A stretch of DNA of 26,093 bases from a virus. Location of the stretch: positions 1 to 26,093 of IMG/VR virus record IMGVR_UViG_3300044859_000158, one strand, 5' to 3'. The position numbers and the translations under genes are program-made. Position 1 is the first letter of the stretch. The number at the start of each line of letters is the position of its first letter. Of this stretch, positions 1-9,900 are shown in pieces. The notes under the pieces are model-generated. The model searched no databases. It was not told where the DNA came from and saw only the letters and a program-made list of their open reading frames with translations.

Positions 1-6
1 TTTGTA

Positions 7-16
7 TATATAAATA
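7..16 (-). promoter_or_regulatory. Putative late promoter box of the next gene to the left
   Basis: TATTTATATA on the coding strand, just past the terminator at 41-71. The same order (terminator, then AT box) is seen before the sheath gene. The gene it would serve is outside the window. Confidence 0.35.
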
Positions 17-40
17 CATTAAATTAAAATTTTTGAAAAT

Positions 41-71
41 AAAAAAACCCCCACCATTTCTGATGAGGGTT
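41..71 (-). terminator. Intrinsic terminator after the tail tube gene
   Basis: On the minus strand AACCCTCATC (62-71) pairs with GGTGGGGGTT (46-55) over ten positions, including two G-U pairs, around a 6-nt loop (56-61), followed by a run of T (41-45 and beyond). It lies about 30 nt past the tail tube stop. Confidence 0.85.
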
Positions 72-72
72 G

Positions 73-95
73 TCCTTCGGTAGCTTCCGTAAGGA
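73..95 (-). other. Small hairpin between tail tube stop and terminator
   Basis: Plus-strand TCCTTCGG (73-80) pairs with CCGTAAGGA (87-95) as eight pairs with one bulged base and a 6-nt loop. It precedes the terminator by one base, giving a two-hairpin 3' end that could protect the tube mRNA. Confidence 0.5.
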
Positions 96-100
96 ATATT

Positions 101-589
101 TTAGAATTCTAAGATTGCGTAATCGTAAGCCAAAGATAATTCAATAGTTGCTGGTTCGTTTGAATCGAATGCAACATCACCAAAATTTGCAGATATAATA
201 AATGCTCCTTTTAATTTCCATTGTTCAATTTTATCACCAACAGGTCCTAACATATAGAAATCTATATCTTTTTTATAGAAATCTGCATATCCTCGTCTAC
301 CAGTAATTGATTCGTGTCCTAAACGTACCCACTCCATTACCGCTTGTGCTCCAGATGGAACAATTGGGTCATACAATGTTACAGTTATATCCTGCCACTC
401 ACCCTTACCTTGTAACTTTCTTTTAATGTTGATGTGGTCTAACACAATCGGTTCAAATGTGATTGAAGGTCTAGCTGCTGCTTTAACCATATATGAAGGA
501 ATTCCATCGATTTCCATCACATATCTATTTTTCATCTTAGGTTCGAAGTTCGTATAGAACATCTTATCAAACTCTAGTATTTCTGCCAT
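101..589 (-). CDS. Tail tube protein, T4 gp19-like
   Basis: The 162-residue product should form the inner tail tube, stacking as rings inside the contractile sheath as a conduit for DNA. The N-terminus (MAEILEFDKMFYTNFEPKMKNRYV), the RYVMEIDGIPSYMVKAA strand and the C-terminal half with ITVTLYDPI, WKLKGAFI and LAYDYAIL are typical of the T4 gp19 / phage tail tube family, and the length matches T4 gp19 (about 163 residues). It lies directly downstream of the sheath gene with a 52-nt gap, the same 18-19 order as T4. The ATG is supported by a Shine-Dalgarno AAAAGGA 7 nt upstream. An AT box at 611-620 may be its own promoter, and a strong terminator follows the gene. In T4 the portal gene would come next, beyond the window. 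Function is family inference but well supported. Confidence 0.93.
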   Translation of the reverse strand: MAEILEFDKMFYTNFEPKMKNRYVMEIDGIPSYMVKAAARPSITFEPIVLDHINIKRKLQGKGEWQDITVTLYDPIVPSGAQAVMEWVRLGHESITGRRGYADFYKKDIDFYMLGPVGDKIEQWKLKGAFIISANFGDVAFDSNEPATIELSLAYDYAILEF

Positions 590-596
590 TTTATTA

Positions 597-603
597 TCCT
601 TTT
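597..603 (-). promoter_or_regulatory. Shine-Dalgarno of the tail tube gene
   Basis: The coding strand reads AAAAGGA, 7 nt before the ATG at 589. It is the clearest ribosome binding site in the window. Most other starts here have weak sites (AAGG at 13013-13016, GGAAAG at 25727-25732) or none (3507, 12369). Confidence 0.7.
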
Positions 604-610
604 TATTATA

Positions 611-620
611 TTAATAAATA
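611..620 (-). promoter_or_regulatory. Putative late promoter box (variant)
   Basis: The coding strand carries TATTTATTAA, an imperfect copy of the TATATTTATA decamer found before other genes here. It sits 21 nt upstream of the tail tube ATG, in the 52-bp gap after the sheath gene. The promoter role is inferred from recurrence and position only. Confidence 0.4.
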
Positions 621-641
621 TCTACTTTGTTGTTTTTTGTA

Positions 642-2963
642 TTATGCGTTAAAACTTGCTCCAGTTGGTAAGATGTTGAAATCTATTACGATAAATTCCG
701 CTGTCTTAGCCGGTTGTAAGAAAATTTGTCCAGCCATAATATTTCTATCAATTACATCAGGTGTATTGTTAGTTTCATCCATCACAACTCTGAATGCGTA
801 TAAACCTTGTCTTTGTTGGATTGCCTCTAAATAAGGGTTTACAGTATTTAAGAATCGTGCTCTAGTTGTTGCTGTGTTTTGTTCGAACACTAAGAAACGA
901 GAAGTAGATGCGATGAACTTCTTAACAGTGATAAGTAATCTTCTTACGTTGATTCTATCAAGTGCAGATGCTCTATCTTGCAATGTCTTCTGTCCGAATG
1001 CTACAATACCTTGTCCAGGGAATGCTGCGATTGGGTTTACTTTGTTCTCATATAGAGTATCTCTTTCAGAATGTGTTAATCTATTCAATACACTAACTGC
1101 TCCAATAATACCACCTCTATTCAAACCAGCAGGTGCGAACCATTCAGCTGCCAATCTATCGTTTGCAGCGAATACAGCCGGCATCAATACTGATGGTGGA
1201 ACTGGTATTAATTTATTTGTGTTAGCATCTACCGTCTTAATCCAAGGGTAGTAAGTTGCTACATAGTTAGAATCTACTTCGTTTGCTTTTTCAGTTGCTT
1301 CAGTTATAGATGCACCTACATTCACAAAATCAGCGATATAGAAACAATCTTGTCTATCTTCAACCATATCAATTACTCTATTAGTAATAGTTGGGTGTTC
1401 AGAACGAATAATACCAGGAGTTACAACTAAATTGATATCGTATTCATCTGCATTTGATATAGCGTTGATTGCTTTAGTATATGCAATTGAACCATTAGAA
1501 GCTGCAGTAGCGCAATTAAATCCTTGTGTGTTTGCTGATGTTATTGGTGTACTTATATTAGCCTTTATGGTTGGATTTAAACCATCAAATCCTTCTTGGA
1601 ATGCAAGAACGAATTGTCTATGAACCATATCAGATGATGCAGAACCAGAAAGACCCATAAATATACCATTCGAATCAAATGCAAATATAGTGTTTGCTCC
1701 AGTTTGTGCACTTTCAGGAATTGGTTTTAAATATTGTCTATTATCATCTGCCACACCAGCAGTTTCAAAATCAAATCCACTAAAATATATTGGAGATGAT
1801 GATGTATTAACTACCGAACCAGTTTGATATACTACGGCCGGAATTTGTTGTGCTTCTGCATCATTTGTTGCTCTAATTGGGTTTGTATATGCTCCATGTC
1901 CAAATGGTGCTGCTGAAATTGGATTTCCAACACTATTTTCAGCCATTTCAACTCTTATAAATTTTGACCTATTTGCATAATCGCCATATTCTGTTATTTT
2001 ACCAGAAGATTCAATTTCATTATATCTGTCACCAATTCTCTTAGCAATGTAGTTAGGAGAAGCAGGGTCTAAGTTTACATTATTAAATGTTTCAATCACA
2101 CTCTTTCTCTTATCGGTATCACCAAATGAACGGATTGTTACAGTAAATGTAGAGTAATCAGTTGAACCATCTTCACCAGCTGCTTTTACATTAGAAATAC
2201 CAACTTTAAATTTAGTATTATATGTTGTACCATGTCCTAAAGTTACAAATTTGAAAAGGTCATATCTCTCACCACTAATCAATTGAGATTTAACAAAAGG
2301 AGTTTCTGCTGTTTTAACATCACCATAAACTTGATTTGGTAATGGGTCAGTAGATACTACAATATTATTTCCAAGAGAACCAGTGTATAAAGCTGCAATG
2401 TTTTCAAAATAGTTGTATGTATAAGCAGCTTTTGAACCAAATGGAGATTCACCAAATACATCCGATAAATCATTAGTAGCTGTTGGTAGGATTGATGCCG
2501 ATACATTTACACCTGCAGCCAATGTGTTAATCACAAATGAACCATCGGTTGCATCGTTACTAACTATTGTTGATGATGCAAATCCAACACCTTCATCTCC
2601 GACAGCGGTTGAATATAACACTCCAACTAATTTAGTACCTAAACTTTGGTTAGATGAACCGGATGCAAAAATACCTAAAGGCGCAGTTTGGGTGTAACCA
2701 CCTATACCACCAACCCTTACGATTGTAGCCGTTCCAGCTTCTCTTAAATAGTTTTGTACTGCGTGTTCAGTATAATAAGTTCCATCAGGAGTTCCGAAGA
2801 TTTCTTCAAACTCTGATTGCGTTCTAACAATAGTAGGAACGAATGCAGGTCCTTGTTTAAAAGGTCCTATAAATGCTGCTCCAATTTCACCAATTCCTTG
2901 CGCTAAGAAGGATAGGTCATTTTCTCTTGTGAATACGCCAGGTGATACGATTCTTTCTGCCAT
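642..2963 (-). CDS. Tail sheath protein, T4 gp18-like
   Basis: The 773-residue product should be the contractile sheath subunit that polymerises around the tail tube and shortens to drive injection. The N-terminus carries the family signature (SPGVFTRENDLS, then FIGPFKQGP, and VRVGG near residue 85). The C-terminal third is the conserved polymerisation core, including NRLTHSERDTLYENKVNPIA, RRLLITVKKFI, NPYLEAIQQRQGLYAFRVV and a final IDFNILPTG strand. At 773 residues it is longer than T4 gp18 (about 659); the extra length lies in the poorly conserved middle, which in T4 is surface exposed. The start ATG has only a weak GAAGAA upstream. The 142-bp gap before it holds an AT box and a long hairpin. 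It pairs functionally with the tube gene just downstream. Confidence 0.95.
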   Translation of the reverse strand: MAERIVSPGVFTRENDLSFLAQGIGEIGAAFIGPFKQGPAFVPTIVRTQSEFEEIFGTPDGTYYTEHAVQNYLREAGTATIVRVGGIGGYTQTAPLGIFASGSSNQSLGTKLVGVLYSTAVGDEGVGFASSTIVSNDATDGSFVINTLAAGVNVSASILPTATNDLSDVFGESPFGSKAAYTYNYFENIAALYTGSLGNNIVVSTDPLPNQVYGDVKTAETPFVKSQLISGERYDLFKFVTLGHGTTYNTKFKVGISNVKAAGEDGSTDYSTFTVTIRSFGDTDKRKSVIETFNNVNLDPASPNYIAKRIGDRYNEIESSGKITEYGDYANRSKFIRVEMAENSVGNPISAAPFGHGAYTNPIRATNDAEAQQIPAVVYQTGSVVNTSSSPIYFSGFDFETAGVADDNRQYLKPIPESAQTGANTIFAFDSNGIFMGLSGSASSDMVHRQFVLAFQEGFDGLNPTIKANISTPITSANTQGFNCATAASNGSIAYTKAINAISNADEYDINLVVTPGIIRSEHPTITNRVIDMVEDRQDCFYIADFVNVGASITEATEKANEVDSNYVATYYPWIKTVDANTNKLIPVPPSVLMPAVFAANDRLAAEWFAPAGLNRGGIIGAVSVLNRLTHSERDTLYENKVNPIAAFPGQGIVAFGQKTLQDRASALDRINVRRLLITVKKFIASTSRFLVFEQNTATTRARFLNTVNPYLEAIQQRQGLYAFRVVMDETNNTPDVIDRNIMAGQIFLQPAKTAEFIVIDFNILPTGASFNA

Positions 2964-3017
2964 TTTATTTCTTCAATTTGTATTTTAGGTTTGTATTTGC
3001 TAGTTGTGAAATACAGA

Positions 3018-3027
3018 TATAAATATA
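3018..3027 (-). promoter_or_regulatory. Putative late promoter box for the sheath gene
   Basis: An exact TATATTTATA decamer on the coding strand, 54 nt upstream of the sheath ATG and just downstream of the hairpin at 3032-3079. The order terminator, AT box, gene supports a promoter role. The direction cannot be proved, because the complement TATAAATA equals the T4 late promoter box on the other strand. Confidence 0.5.
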
Positions 3028-3031
3028 AAGA

Positions 3032-3079
3032 AAATATCCAAAACACAAATTTGTTTATAAATCTGCACTTTGGATATTT
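3032..3079 (-). terminator. Long RNA hairpin, probable terminator of the 133-residue gene
   Basis: Arms 3059-3079 and 3032-3052 form 21 consecutive pairs around a 6-nt loop (ATAAAC on the minus strand) when transcribed from the minus strand. Four pairs are G-U wobbles, which would be A-C mismatches in plus-strand RNA, so the structure belongs to leftward transcripts. A U-rich tract (TCTTTATATTT) follows. It lies 27 nt past the stop of the 3106-3507 gene. It could be a terminator, an RNA processing site or a leader structure of the sheath mRNA. Confidence 0.7.
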
Positions 3080-3105
3080 AACAATAAAAATTTTTATATT
3101 TTTTA

Positions 3106-3507
3106 TTAAACAGGTGGAGTATCTGCCACAGTTGGTTGAGCAGAACTACCAGATGTTGGAGACCAAGGTAAATCCGAACTACTAACAGTTATTGTTGCAA
3201 ATTTGACATCATCTATTTGCTTTTGTATTTGTTGATTGATGTGATTCATATAATTTGATGAAGTTGAACCACTTACAATATTTTTAACCCAGTCTAATAC
3301 TAATTCTTCTGTTAAATCACGATAGTCTATAAAACCATCACCATTTAGGTCTTGAATTGTAAATGGAGTTGCTCCGTTAAATGTACCAGTATTACCATCG
3401 GTATCGGTACCTGTTAATGTCCATTGAGTACCAACAATAACATCAGAAAGTTCTTCTGTGTTTTGTTTTTTAAGTCCTATTAATTTCCATTCGTATGTTA
3501 ATGCCAT
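3106..3507 (-). CDS. Small structural protein, DUF7936-like, with EF-hand/dockerin-type loop
   Basis: This 133-residue product resembles a family of small proteins encoded near tail genes of T4-like environmental phages (DUF7936 in my recollection). Family-like traits are MALTYEWKL at the start, TGTDTDGNTGTF near residue 32, FIDYRDLTEELVLDWVKN at 59-76 and a helical QQIQKQIDDVK before a final PW. Residues 53-64 (DLNGDGFIDYRD) fit a calcium loop: D1, N3, D5, G6, I8, D12, the pattern of dockerin loops. The C-terminus is a low-complexity Ser/Pro tail. There is no clear Shine-Dalgarno. An AT box lies 25 nt upstream and a long hairpin follows the stop, so it may be a one-gene transcript. The exact virion role is unknown. 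Confidence 0.7.
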   Translation of the reverse strand: MALTYEWKLIGLKKQNTEELSDVIVGTQWTLTGTDTDGNTGTFNGATPFTIQDLNGDGFIDYRDLTEELVLDWVKNIVSGSTSSNYMNHINQQIQKQIDDVKFATITVSSSDLPWSPTSGSSAQPTVADTPPV

Positions 3508-3532
3508 AATAATTTATTTTATGTTTATATTC

Positions 3533-3542
3533 TATAAATATA
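3533..3542 (-). promoter_or_regulatory. Putative late promoter box for the 133-residue gene
   Basis: An exact TATATTTATA on the coding strand in the 42-bp gap after the giant S74 fibre gene, 25 nt before the ATG at 3507. The role is inferred from the recurring motif. Confidence 0.5.
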
Positions 3543-3549
3543 CTTTATT

Positions 3550-3918
3550 TTATTTTTTTAATAATTCCATCAATTGTTTCTTAAGTTCAGCTATTTCGGA
3601 TTTCATTTCATCCATTTCGGTTTGTTGTTCTTTAATTGCTTCTACTAATACAGGTATCAATCTATCATACTTAACAGTTAAATAATGTTCGCCAGATATT
3701 GATGTTCCATCAGCTTCTATATCAAATGGTGCTGGTTGAACTAATTCCGGACATACCTTTTGAACTTCTTGTGCCGATAGACCCAATTGAATACTATCAT
3801 CGGTATAACCCCATTTTTTTGCAGTTTCATTATTTGTATAATAGAAACCTCGTAAACTCATTATTTTAGAAAGTGCGTTTGGAATTGGACCAATAACATC
3901 TTTTAATCTTTCATCTGA
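3550..3918 (-). other. Peptidase S74 intramolecular chaperone domain
   Basis: Residues 2818-2939 of the giant fibre. The domain opens with Ser2818 in SDERLKDVIG, the conserved self-cleavage motif of phage endosialidase and fibre chaperones, and contains LRGFYYTN, WGYTDDSIQLGLSAQEVQKVCPELV and the terminal YDRLIPVLVEAIKEQ coiled coil. All family landmarks are present, so self-cleavage next to Ser2818 is expected, leaving a mature fibre of about 2817 residues. Confidence 0.9.
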
Positions 3919-6900
3919 ATAATATGCAGTTACGTTACCGGTTACATAAAGGTCATTGCCATTAAAGAATCCAGAACCATTGATGTTACCAGTACCAGAT
4001 GCTGACATATAATCATCAACATTACCATAGGTATTATATGAATGGAATACAACTCTACCACAAGCCGCAAGTCTTAAACGGTCATGTATAGTTGATACAT
4101 CAGGGTCATTACCTTTGAATATCAATAATTCTGATTCATCCCCATTTCTCCAAATTCTTTCTATTATAGCTCCGTGGTTATATGAGCCGGGGTTATCACC
4201 AACAACTCCATAGAAACGAATTTCATTTGATGTGGAAGATCTTGGTGAAATTTGTATAGCTCCTATTCGAGATGTACCAGTAGGGTCTATATAAGTACCG
4301 GTATCATTAGAATCGTAGAATATTGGTGCTCTAAACGATTCAGCTGCTTCTATATAAGTCGTACCCCAACCTATATTTCTTCCCATTAATAATCTTCCAC
4401 CAGAATATATGAATACTGATTCAACTGAAGTTCCACTATCATGTATTGAAAATTCCCATTCATCTGCACAGTTTGCTAATATACCAGTTGTAATACTACC
4501 AGCCCAACTACCATTTTGGAAGTTATAGTTATATGATGTACTACCTATTTGAAGTACACCCGGATATCCATGATTATAGTTGTTATCACCAACACATAAA
4601 TTTCTTATAAATGATTGACCTGTTGGGTCGGTGTATCTACCTGTATCGTTTTGGTCATAGAATATTGGTGCTCTAGAACTACCATTTGAGTATGAGTTAC
4701 CACCTCTATCAATGTAGAAATCAGTAGTACCCCAAGAACCATTTCTATGTCCGTGGTCGTGATTAATTCTAAAAAATCCAGAATCATTATATCCGTATCC
4801 ACAACTCCATGTTTGACTATCAAATCCGTTAGAGAATAAAATAGAAGGTCTATCAGCTCCACCATTTGCTTCAATACGGAATTCACCAGTTATACCCCAA
4901 GAGTGGTTACCATAACTATTTGTTACCAACATAGTACTATTGTTTCCCGGTGCTGAACCTGTTTTTGTAATAGTTACAACTTGTCCATTTGATTGAGCAA
5001 AATTACTAAATCCATTAGGGTTTACATAATATGAAGTATCATTAGAGTCATAAAATATTGGTGCTCTCATATCACCATTTGCTTGCATTACACCATTACT
5101 ATTAATGAATGCAATTTCAGTACCTACTCTTTGGAATGAGAATATGTTATTTCTATATCCTTGACTAGGCCCATCTACAGTTTGACAATTAAAATCAATA
5201 TATCCACCCCATAATGCAATACCATCGTTAAAGTCATTATTTAAACGAATTCTTAATTGAGATGCTTCACCACCATCAATACCAGTAAAGTAAGTGATTG
5301 CTGCACCATCTGAAGGTGTATTATAATCTGAAAAGAATTCAATATTTGCATATCCAGACGGACTTGCTGATGTTGGGTGTAAAATTAAGTTTGCTAATGG
5401 TTGGGAGTATGAACCCCTTCCCGTTGCCAATGTTGGGTAAATTCTACTACCATTTAATCTACTTTCACCATTCGGGTCAACATATCTACCAGTATCATTT
5501 GCATCATAGAATATTGGTGCATCTACTCTACTATTATTATAGAAGTGTCCTCTAGTGTCTATTGCATATCCAGGTTCACCACCACCAATAGCACCCCAAT
5601 CGCCTTGTGAACCTAAACCAATGTTTCCATTTTCACGGAATCTCATAAAGGTTGTACCAAGATAACCAGCAATACCATTATGTGGATTCCAGTTACTATT
5701 TCCTTGAGAACCATTTGAAAATCCTATATCTAATGAAATACCATCACCAGTAGAACCAAACACCCATTGTCTATTATTTAATCCATTATGAACGAATTGA
5801 ATTGTAGGTCCGTGATTTGTATTTGATGTTACCGTATGGTCTAATGTTAATACAGGATAATTACCTCTAATGTAAACCATAGGTCTTACGTTACCATCCA
5901 ACAACGAATAAGGTGTTGATGTATCTCCTACAATAATCCTATTACCAACAACACCACCAGCATAACCAGAAACGTACAAATCACGTCCAATTCTAGCATT
6001 TCCGCCAGCAGGGTCTACATAATATCCAGTATCATTTAAATCATAAAATATTGGTGCTCTAACATCTCCAGGAAATTCAACTCTTTGCGTACCCCATCCA
6101 ACGTTTTCACCAATAGTCCAAGCTAAGTTTTCATAAGAAATTTGTCCTAAGTTTTGATTTTCATCTAATGCAGTAATTGATGATTTAGCCGATGAACGTA
6201 ACATAATATTAGAACCACCAGCTTGTCCAAAGCCTCGTCTATCATTACCACCATGTCCAACTATTAAATCAGCTTCTACATATCCACCGTATGCACCATT
6301 TCTAGAAACTTCTATTCTATTCAATAGACTACGTTCTGCTGCATTTATAAAATAAGCAGTGTTATCATTATCATAAAATATTGGTGCTCTAAATGATGCT
6401 TGCGCGTATCCATCTCTACCAACAATTACGTCACCATTATTTTGGTCAACTCTAAATTTCTCATAAGCCGTTCTATTACCACTTACTCTTGAAGGTACAG
6501 TAAATGAACGAATTTGTCCAGTTGAACCTTCGGATGTAAATGCAAACATATTGTTTGGATTATCATGCCACAATCCCCATCCAGTATATGGCTCATAATC
6601 AACAAATATACCAGTCCAACCTTCTGCTGTTTCCTGTTGTATTGCCAAAGAACCTCCAGATGAACCAGTACCACTTGATACTGAAAGAATTGCCGGTCTA
6701 TTGTAATTTGCTGCTCTTAATGAACCTGCAATATTAATTGAAGTTCCAGTATCAGCCGGATTTAAATAAAATGCCGTATTATCTCTATCCGCAATATAAG
6801 GAACGAATAATGTATTTGTTATTCTTACGTTTTGGTCACCAACACCAACCCCCATTAATTCAGTTGTAGAAACACCAGGTGAGTCATTCATAAATCTAGT

Positions 6901-9900
6901 ACCACCATAAGCAGGGTTACCACCTATTTCAACACCAGTGTGCCATCCTAAAGAAAGTCTTGTATATGTAGCAAGTCCATTACTATATGGTGCCTTTACA
7001 TACATCATATAATAAAGATTTCCATCGGTTCTAGCTCCAGAACTAATACCAGTAGATGAACCTACAGATGATGGGTCTGAATTACTATCTGCTAAATTTA
7101 TGTGTCTAGTAGTTCCACTACTTTGTCCTGTTCTAAAGAAGAACGTACCATCATTATCATAAAAACTATCACCCCAAATTTGAGGTGCTCTGAAAGAAGA
7201 ATCTACACTAGCATCACCAGCAGCACTTAATGTAAATCTTTGTATATGACTTGCACTCCCTGCTTGTCTCAATGCAATACCAAATACACCTTCATACGTT
7301 CCGGTTCCTTTATATGCTCTTAAAGATGCTCTATGGTGTTGTCCATCGGTATCATTAGTACTCATACCAATTTGAACTCTTTGACCGGATGCTAAATTTT
7401 GTACAAACAATGCATCATTAAAATCACCATTAGCTATATTATGAGCCAATGTTAAAAGATATTGAGTGGTAGAACCAAATATACTAGAACCATTTGGATT
7501 TAAGTAATATGCCGTATTATCTATATCGTAATAAATCGGTGCGTACATACCCACACCAGCTCTCATTTCTGATGTAGCTTCGTATGTTCTTGTTCTTTCA
7601 GCATCAATATCAGTACCATCATAAACAGTTGCAGATGCTAAGTAAGTATAGAATGTTGCGGTTGAACCACCTACAATATAAAAGAAGTGAGTTGATGAGA
7701 ATGATGCCGTACCAGAATGAACAAGGAATGCATAATCCTGATATTGACCCGTACCTGCATTTGATGTCAACCATTCACCAGTACCATTAGAACCAATAGA
7801 GTTAGATGCCCATTCAACACTTCTACCAACAGGTATCTTCATTTTGAATACACATAATAACCTTCTACTTGAAGGACCCGTACCTGCTGCGAAGTACCAA
7901 CCACCATAACCAGGACTTGTTCCGTTTGAAGTGGTTGGTGCATGTTGAATTTCTAATACAAATCCACTTCTATTTGGCATATTAGCCGCAGTTCCATCAA
8001 TAAACGAACCATTTTTTCTTGTTATGGTTACAGCTGAACCACCTGCATTGTTGTATACCTGAATTGAGTTACTACCATCTTGAAATTCTTCATCCGGATA
8101 TAATTTGTATCCAGTTGGTTTTAACATACCCCAAATTGCGTTGATAGTACCCGTTGCTGTATTTGAACCAACACTATTTAAAACTTTCAACCCATCAATA
8201 AAAAATTCAGCAGCGTTTAATTGAGATACATTTGAATATCCATTAGGGTCTATATAAAATGCAGTGTTGTTACTATCAATAAATTGTGGTGCTCTATAAG
8301 AACCTCTTGCTTCAGCATATCCTGAATATATTCTTGTTTCCCAAGTATCACCAACACGTGTTTCATGTCTATCAGAGTAACCTAATATAGAAGTAGTAGG
8401 TGTTCCACCCGTACTACCAGCAGTTGCTCTAAATCCAATTACCGATACACCATTTGCAGCTGGGTATAATCTAATATTTTCATTGTAATTATTGTTGTTA
8501 GCAGTATTATAACTCAGCCACATGTTATTACCAATGAATATACCATCAGCAGGTCCATTTAATTGGATAGGAACTAAACCACTAACCGGGTCATAAAATC
8601 CAGTTGAAAGTGAGTTGTTGTTCGGCATCCAAATATATGAGTCCGAACCTTCCATTCTAATATCACCCTGAATTCTTAAATCATTTAGGTTTGAAGTGGA
8701 TGCCCCATCTATAAAATATGCTGTATTATCCGAATCATAAAATATTGGTGCTCTAAAATCTACGTTAGCAGTAATATTTCCAGAACTATTAATATTCATT
8801 CTTAAACTTCCACCAGTAGCATGAGTAATTGCATTATGTGTATAAAAATCTATTTGAGTTGCTGGGTTAGCTTCATATATATTTCCTCCAATATAAATTT
8901 GGTTTGCGGCTGCACTATTATATGCTCCTATAATGGTTGTTCCTTGTGCTTGTGATGTTGCATTATAGTGAGTACCAGTTAAAGTTGAAAATTTATTAGT
9001 ACCTTCACCAGCAGGTCCCATTAGGATATTACCACCAGAACTATTACCAGCAGCAGTTAATCTTATTTTATTAAATGATGGGGAATCGGATGTTCTAACT
9101 GCTTGGTTTAGATAATCAGAAAATTGATAACCATCCCATAAATCCGCATCTAATCCAGTACCAGCTCCATCATTCGCACTATGCCAAATTGTTCCACCAA
9201 TATGCCCTTGATTTGCGGTAGTCATTGTTACCCATCCAACCGATGACCAAGTTGTATTATCCGTTCTATTTCTTATTTTGAATCCTCTAACAGGAGTATT
9301 GTATTCAAACTCCATTTGGACTGTTCCAGTAGACCCACCCATATTAGTAGACCATAATCCCGAACTATATCCTGTATAACTTAAGGTTCTAAATCCATTA
9401 TCAACATAAGTATCAATACTAGTACCAGTTCCTCCACTTAAATTTCTAAAGAACGATGAATTTTGCTGTCCACCTAAATAATCAGAGTTTAAGTTACTAA
9501 CTAAAGTTGTAGATGATACTACGAATGGTGATGTACCAGTTGCTACAGTTGATGTTATTCTATTGAATGATGGTGAATCGGTTGTACGAACATTTTGATT
9601 CATTAAATAAACTTCAGTTGCACCTAATCCAGTATCAATTGTACCACTAAGAACTACGTTACCACTTACTGATAAAGTATTATCTGCTGTCCATCTATCA
9701 GTACTTTCATCCCAATAGAATGATACCGTTGATGATGAACCTCTCCTAACTTCTATACCAGCATTTTCAGTTGGTGCTGATGAACCTGTAAAATCTCCAT
9801 TTAATGTGATTATATTATCACCTAAATTTATTGTATTTGAGTTTACAGTAGTAGTTGTACCATTTACAACTAAATTACCTGTAATTACTGCTGCTCCATT

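Noticed and set aside
3533-3542. TATAAATA on the plus strand read as a rightward T4-type late promoter
   Set aside because: No rightward gene follows any copy; all copies lie upstream of leftward genes, so I treat the box as leftward and note the unusual orientation.
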